This document shows positions 8,468-11,217 of a stretch of DNA of 11,217 nucleotides, in pieces; the stretch's first letter is position 1; each line of letters opens with the position of its first letter. Under the pieces are notes generated by a model. It was not told the DNA's origin, did no database searches, and saw only the letters and a list, made by a program, of their open reading frames with translations. The translations under genes were made by a program, and so were the position numbers. Source of the stretch: Actinomycetota bacterium (GTDB taxonomy: Bacteria > Actinomycetota > Actinomycetes > JACCUZ01); the NCBI GenBank assembly GCA_030841245.1, contig JAVEDG010000360.1, positions 1-11,217 on the forward strand, in the 5' to 3' direction.

Positions 8468-8677
8468 TCAGTGGCCGGCCTGCCCCCCACAACTGACGTC
8501 GGTGAGCTCCACGTCCACCGGCGCGAATTCGGCGTACGTCGTGACGACCGTGAACGAGACCGGTGCGTTCGTGCCGTCGGTGAAGTGGGCCACCGCGTGG
8601 GTGCGCGCAGTCTCCAGGGCTGATCCCACGTCCGGGCCTTCGACGAAGCTGTCGGTGTTCACGAAGTTCGGGTGCAC
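8468..8677 (-). CDS. Small protein of unknown function (69 residues)
   Basis: A 69-codon frame with a GTG start at 8677 and CAGGA four bases upstream; an in-frame TAG lies about 54 bases before the GTG, and there is no other ATG/GTG start. I do not recognise the family. Evidence for coding: third positions are about 90% G/C by eye, and the composition is balanced (Asp, Glu, Phe, Val, Thr, few Arg/Pro), unlike the Arg/Ala/Ser-rich translations of the antisense frames. The segment VSFTVVTTYAEFAPVDVELTD looks like two beta strands; the C-terminus SCGGQAGH carries a Cys and a His. It has no signal peptide or membrane segment and is probably cytoplasmic. It lies between the divergent tRNA gene and the dynamin-like pair on the same strand as the latter. 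It may be a real orphan gene or chance. Confidence 0.5.
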   Translation of the reverse strand: MHPNFVNTDSFVEGPDVGSALETARTHAVAHFTDGTNAPVSFTVVTTYAEFAPVDVELTDVSCGGQAGH

Positions 8678-8759
8678 GCCGTCCTGCGGTACCTGCAGGG
8701 CGGCTGAAGCCGCCGCCCTCAGCGGCTACCGTTGTCGCGAGCCGTGCCGCGCGGCTCCG
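8678..8759. promoter_or_regulatory. Divergent promoter region between the small gene and tRNA-Arg
   Basis: These 82 bases must drive the tRNA gene rightward and probably the small gene leftward. TACCGT (8727-8732) is a possible -10 for the tRNA, 27 bases upstream of it, but there is no clear -35. A GGCGGC-TGAA-GCCGCC hairpin (8699-8714) sits in the leader of the leftward transcript, just before the ribosome-binding site. Confidence 0.3.
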
Positions 8760-8832
8760 GCGCCCGTAGCTCAGCGGATAGAGCGACTGCCTTCTAAGCA
8801 GTTGGTCGCAGGTTCGAGTCCTGCCGGGCGCG
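8760..8832 (+). tRNA. tRNA-Arg (anticodon TCT)
   Basis: A complete 73-base cloverleaf that reads AGA (and AGG by wobble) codons. Acceptor stem GCGCCCG pairs perfectly with CGGGCGC (8825-8831); TA follows; D-stem GCTC/GAGC encloses an 8-base loop; anticodon stem ACTGC/GCAGT holds the loop CTTCTAA with anticodon TCT at 34-36; the variable loop is TGGTC; T-arm GCAGG-TTCGAGT-CCTGC is canonical. The discriminator is G (8832). CCA is not encoded (CCG follows), so it is added enzymatically. AGA is a rare codon in such GC-rich genomes. The gene faces the HNH lipoprotein gene, whose stop codon begins nine bases after the tRNA ends. tRNA-Arg genes often serve as integration sites, but no integrase or duplicated 3' end is seen here. 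Confidence 0.98.
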
Positions 8833-8840
8833 CCGAATGC

Positions 8841-9875
8841 TCACGACTCGCAGACCACTCCGTCACTGTCGGCATCGGTGTACCAGGAGTACTCCTGGTC
8901 GCGGCCGCGCACGTAGGGGCCGTAGCCGGCCGCGATGGCCTCGTAGCAGTAGCTGAACCGCGGGTCGAGGCCACTGCCGGAGCCGGCCGACGTGCCTGCG
9001 CCGCTAGCGGACCCGCCGGACGACGTACCGCCGCTTACCCCCGCTACCGCGGCGATGGTCGGGGCGTCGCCGCGCGGTGCCCGTCGATCGGGGCACCGGC
9101 CTAGAACGCGGCCCATGGCCTCGCGCTCGGCCGAGGTGACCCACAGGTCGTACTTCGCCTTCACCGCCACCTGCCGCGCGACGTAGGCGCAGCGGTACGC
9201 CTTGTTCGCGGGCAGCCAGCTCGCGGCGTCGGCGTCGCCCTTGGACCGGTTGGCCGACGCGTCGACGGCCAGCAGGTTCAGCGGGTCGTTGGCCAGCGCC
9301 AGCCGCTTGCGGAACGGCCAGCGGAACGCACCCTTCTGCCACGCGTCGCCTAGGGCGACGACGTGGTCGATGTCGACCTCGGACGCACCGCCTCTGACGA
9401 ACGAGATCCGGTGCCCGGTGTACGGGTCGGGCGTGAGCCGCCCGGACAGGACCACGCAGCCATCGGTCCCCGCCTCGACCCGGCGCCGCACCAGGTCGCG
9501 GCGGAGGATGTCGTCGCGCGTGTCGCAGCCGTTGCGGTCGGTGTCGGTCCACGCGGGGCCGAAGCGCACCCGGTCGTAGCCCGTCATGGGCGCCCGGCCC
9601 TTGACGGTGAGACCGCGCAGGAGCGCCAACGCCGTACGCGACCCCGCGTGCCGGATGACGACCGACACCGGGGTCGGGCTTGGCCGTGGTCTGCGGCGGT
9701 GCGTCGGCGTGGTGCTCACCGACGGCACCGCGGGTGCCGATGTCGTCGCTGTCTCGGCCCGCGTGGCGCCCGCGGCCGGGGTGGTGGCATCCGTCGACGA
9801 GCAGGACGCGAGAGCGAGCAGCGCCAGGGCCGTCCCTGCCGCGCGAAACGCTCGCGTCGCTGTGCGACCCGTCAT
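8841..9875 (-). CDS. Lipoprotein with HNH nuclease (GmrSD C-terminal/DUF1524-type) and excalibur domains
   Basis: A 344-residue protein predicted to be anchored outside the membrane. A signal peptide ends in the lipobox LASC with C25 as the lipidated residue, followed by a Thr/Ser/Pro-rich spacer to about 72. The nuclease domain (about 85-265) carries the DUF1524-type HNH pattern: DIDHVVALGDAW with H171, NDPLNLL around N200, and NRSKGD at 209-214. After a Gly/Ser linker (about 279-303), the last ~38 residues form an excalibur domain, ending in the calcium-binding loop DADSDGVVCE (334-343); C310 and C342 could form its disulphide. It probably cleaves DNA at the cell surface, for nutrient scavenging, uptake or defence; which is unknown. 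The ATG at 9875 is supported by GGGGGAGG four bases upstream; the longer open frame runs into crcB. It starts 56 bases after crcB on the same strand. Confidence 0.9.
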   Translation of the reverse strand: MTGRTATRAFRAAGTALALLALASCSSTDATTPAAGATRAETATTSAPAVPSVSTTPTHRRRPRPSPTPVSVVIRHAGSRTALALLRGLTVKGRAPMTGYDRVRFGPAWTDTDRNGCDTRDDILRRDLVRRRVEAGTDGCVVLSGRLTPDPYTGHRISFVRGGASEVDIDHVVALGDAWQKGAFRWPFRKRLALANDPLNLLAVDASANRSKGDADAASWLPANKAYRCAYVARQVAVKAKYDLWVTSAEREAMGRVLGRCPDRRAPRGDAPTIAAVAGVSGGTSSGGSASGAGTSAGSGSGLDPRFSYCYEAIAAGYGPYVRGRDQEYSWYTDADSDGVVCES

Positions 9876-9931
9876 TCGTCCTCCCCCGCCGTACCAAGGT
9901 GTACCGGACGCAGCAGGTGGAGCGGGCCGGT

Positions 9932-10300
9932 TCAGGTCGACAGGCCGATGGCGAGCCCGGCCGCGGCGAGTCCCAGCCCGAGGACGACGCTGAGCACCAG
10001 GTTGCCGGCGGCCCGGGCCGGGTAGCCGTCCTCGGCCAGCGCGACGGTCTCCCACGCGAAGGTCGACGCGGTCGTCAGCGACCCGCAGAACCCCACGCCG
10101 ACGAGCGACAGCCAGGCAGCCGGGACGCCGTTGGCCAGGTCGATGCCGGCGAGCAGCCCGAAGACCGCGCTGCCGGAGAGGTTGACCGCGAGCGTGCCCC
10201 AGGGCTGCCGGCTGCCGAACCGTGCCGTCAGCGCGCTGTCGACGAGGAACCGGGTCGGCGCCCCGACAGCGGCGCCGAGAGCGACCAACAGCCAGGTCAC
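9932..10300 (-). CDS. crcB: Fluoride channel subunit Fluc/CrcB (second copy in operon)
   Basis: A 122-residue, four-helix protein, the usual length of a Fluc subunit. Two subunits pack antiparallel to form a fluoride-selective channel that lets F- leave the cytoplasm. R17 lies in the GxxxR motif of helix 1, GTLAVNLSGS (35-44) contains the pore asparagine N40, and GFCGSLTTASTF (70-81) forms the helix-3 break. The usual 'FSTF' of that break is A78-S-T-F81 here, so one of the two Phe-box residues is missing. The GTG at 10300 overlaps the stop of the upstream crcB in GTGA. Paired crcB genes in Gram-positive bacteria are understood to make heterodimers; the missing Phe suggests this is the more divergent partner. 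Confidence 0.95.
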   Translation of the reverse strand: MTWLLVALGAAVGAPTRFLVDSALTARFGSRQPWGTLAVNLSGSAVFGLLAGIDLANGVPAAWLSLVGVGFCGSLTTASTFAWETVALAEDGYPARAAGNLVLSVVLGLGLAAAGLAIGLST

Positions 10301-10869
10301 CGGCCACCGCCGGGGTCATGGTGGTGCAGGTGCAGGTGCACGATCCGCCGGTACCACGCGTCCGGCGCGCTCAGCCGGGCGAGCGGTCGCGCGAGCAACA
10401 GCCCGAGCAGGCAGGCGAGCAGCATGGCGGCCAGGCTGGCGCCGACGTACGCCGCGGCGAGCCCGACCCGGTGCAGCCGCCCGAGCTCCACCGCCTCGAC
10501 GGCGAACGTCGAGAACGTCGTGTAGCCGCCGAGCACACCGGTGCCGAGCAGCGGCCGCAGGTAGTGCCGGTGCGGGAGCCGCTCGGCCTGTACGACGAGC
10601 AGGACTGCGATCAGGACGCAGCCGGACACGTTGGTCACGAACGTGGCCCAGGGCCAACCGGTGGCCGAGTGCGCCCACAGCCGGGCGATCCCAGCCCGCC
10701 CGAGGGCACCGACGACGCCGCCGATCGCCACCACCGCCACTACCCGGTGGCGCCGCACCCCGGCCAGCGAGGTCTCGTAGGCGTCGAGCAGGTCCGGGTC
10801 GATGGGCAACCGGCCCACGAGCAGCCGCAGCCGACCGGCCGCTGAACCGTTGATGCTGACCCCGCTCAC
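10297..10869 (-). CDS. crcB: Fluoride channel subunit Fluc/CrcB with N- and C-terminal extensions
   Basis: A 190-residue Fluc subunit, about 65 residues longer than its partner. A ~42-residue N-terminal extension with LPIDPDL (21-27) precedes the core; similar extensions occur in actinobacterial CrcB (recalled). The core (about 43-165) has GALGRAG at helix 1, WATFVTNVSGC (74-84) with pore residue N80, and GVLGGYTTFSTF (111-122) with both Phe-box residues F119 and F122 intact. The C-terminus ends in a His-rich HLHLHHH (178-184). The GTG at 10869 overlaps the stop of the cation transporter gene and its own stop overlaps the next crcB start, so the three genes are a tightly coupled unit. GTG at residue 18 is a possible later start. 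Any fluoride riboswitch would be upstream of the first gene, outside this window. Confidence 0.94.
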   Translation of the reverse strand: MSGVSINGSAAGRLRLLVGRLPIDPDLLDAYETSLAGVRRHRVVAVVAIGGVVGALGRAGIARLWAHSATGWPWATFVTNVSGCVLIAVLLVVQAERLPHRHYLRPLLGTGVLGGYTTFSTFAVEAVELGRLHRVGLAAAYVGASLAAMLLACLLGLLLARPLARLSAPDAWYRRIVHLHLHHHDPGGGR

Positions 10870-11217
10870 ACGCAGCAGGTGTCCTCGAGTGACTCCGCCC
10901 GCCAGCTGCGCACACCTTCAGCTGCTGCCAGTCCAGCGACAACCAGAGCGGCCGCCGGGTCGGCCCACCACCAGCTCAGCGCGGCGTTGAGACCGAGGCC
11001 CACCAGCACCACGCCGGAGAGCAGTGCGCACAGCTGGGTCTGGCGCGCCTCGCGCTCCTGCGCGCGACTGCCGAGGACCGGCGCGAGGCGCCGCTTGGCC
11101 CGGGCGAGCACCGGCATGAGGGTCAACGAGGCGACGGCGACCACGATGCCGACCGCGCTCGCGTCGGGCCGCGAGCCGCCGGTCAGGGAGAGCAGCGACG
11201 CCACGACGACATAGCCG
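10866..11217 (-). CDS. CDF-like cation transporter, C-terminal part (partial)
   Basis: The last ~116 residues of a membrane protein whose start lies beyond the right edge; the GTG at 11204 is internal to an open frame. The pattern fits the last three membrane helices of a small cation-diffusion-facilitator-like protein: a helix containing GIVVAVASLTLMPVL, the basic loop ARAKRRLAPVLGSRA, a helix starting EREARQTQLCALL, then WWWADPAAALVVAGLAAAEG, matching the conserved W-x-DP-AAL of CDF helix 6. It stops soon after that helix, without the cytoplasmic metal-binding domain of ordinary CDF exporters, and ends DTCCV with two cysteines. Where CDF proteins usually have HxxxD in helix 5, I read QTQLC, so the metal site may differ. 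It leads the fluoride-channel operon with a GTGA overlap, suggesting a shared ion-stress role; substrate unknown. Confidence 0.72.
   Translation of the reverse strand, partial: GYVVVASLLSLTGGSRPDASAVGIVVAVASLTLMPVLARAKRRLAPVLGSRAQEREARQTQLCALLSGVVLVGLGLNAALSWWWADPAAALVVAGLAAAEGVRSWRAESLEDTCCV

Noticed and set aside
6529..8496. A 655-codon open frame on the plus strand
   Set aside because: Antisense to the first dynamin-like gene; the translation is Arg/Ala/Gly/His-rich without motifs.
8760..8841. tRNA-Arg as an integration site of a mobile element
   Set aside because: No integrase, no second copy of the tRNA 3' end and no cargo-like genes in the window; neighbours look chromosomal.
9876..10319. 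N-terminal extension of the HNH lipoprotein to 10319
   Set aside because: It overlaps crcB in another frame, is Arg/Gly-rich, and would bury the lipoprotein signal; the ATG at 9875 has a strong ribosome-binding site.
9680..10853. Long plus-strand frames opposite the HNH and crcB genes
   Set aside because: Arg/Pro/Gln-rich translations lying opposite well-supported genes.
10297..11217. Fluoride riboswitch for the crcB operon
   Set aside because: The operon's 5' end is outside the window, and the junctions inside it are four-base overlaps with no room for a riboswitch.

Overview
The window is high-GC DNA (estimated by eye at about 70%) with dense, mostly minus-strand genes, frequent GTG starts and stop/start overlaps. 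Gene content and the ssb-ettA-thioesterase order point to an actinomycete. A Nocardioides-like member of the Propionibacteriales is my best guess from protein style, but no 16S or other marker is present to prove it.

Layout from left to right. (1) The 3' end of an MMPL/RND-type membrane transporter on the plus strand (1-370) converges on a minus-strand housekeeping block. That block, in transcription order, is a short single-stranded-DNA-binding protein (3080-2601), then a GC-rich hairpin region, then the ABC-F translation factor EttA (2498-834), which has a -10-like hexamer placed for a leaderless transcript, then a hotdog-fold acyl-CoA thioesterase (824-411) whose ribosome-binding site overlaps the ettA stop codon. 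(2) Next comes a secreted protein of unknown function with a C-terminal Ig-like domain (4820-3228). (3) A translationally coupled pair of dynamin-like GTPases follows (8364-6673 and 6676-5036). Both have membrane segments after the GTPase region, and their P-loops and RPTT motifs fall at identical residue numbers. A perfect 16-bp inverted repeat and a small 69-codon gene lie upstream of the pair. (4) A tRNA-Arg(TCT) gene (8760-8832, plus) ends 8 bases from the stop codon of a convergent lipoprotein carrying a GmrSD-type HNH nuclease domain and an excalibur calcium-binding motif (9875-8841). (5) The right edge holds a fluoride-efflux operon: a CDF-like cation transporter (partial), then two Fluc/CrcB fluoride channel subunits, all joined by four-base GTGA overlaps.

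Functionally the window combines translation and DNA maintenance (EttA, SSB, tRNA), membrane remodelling (dynamin pair), fluoride and cation detoxification (CrcB pair plus CDF-like protein) and cell-surface proteins (HNH-excalibur lipoprotein, Ig-like secreted protein, MMPL). I see no mobile element, CRISPR array or prophage. The least explained items are the dynamin pair with non-canonical G3/G4 motifs, the inverted repeat and small gene in front of it, the unassigned secreted protein, and the asymmetric fluoride channel pair.
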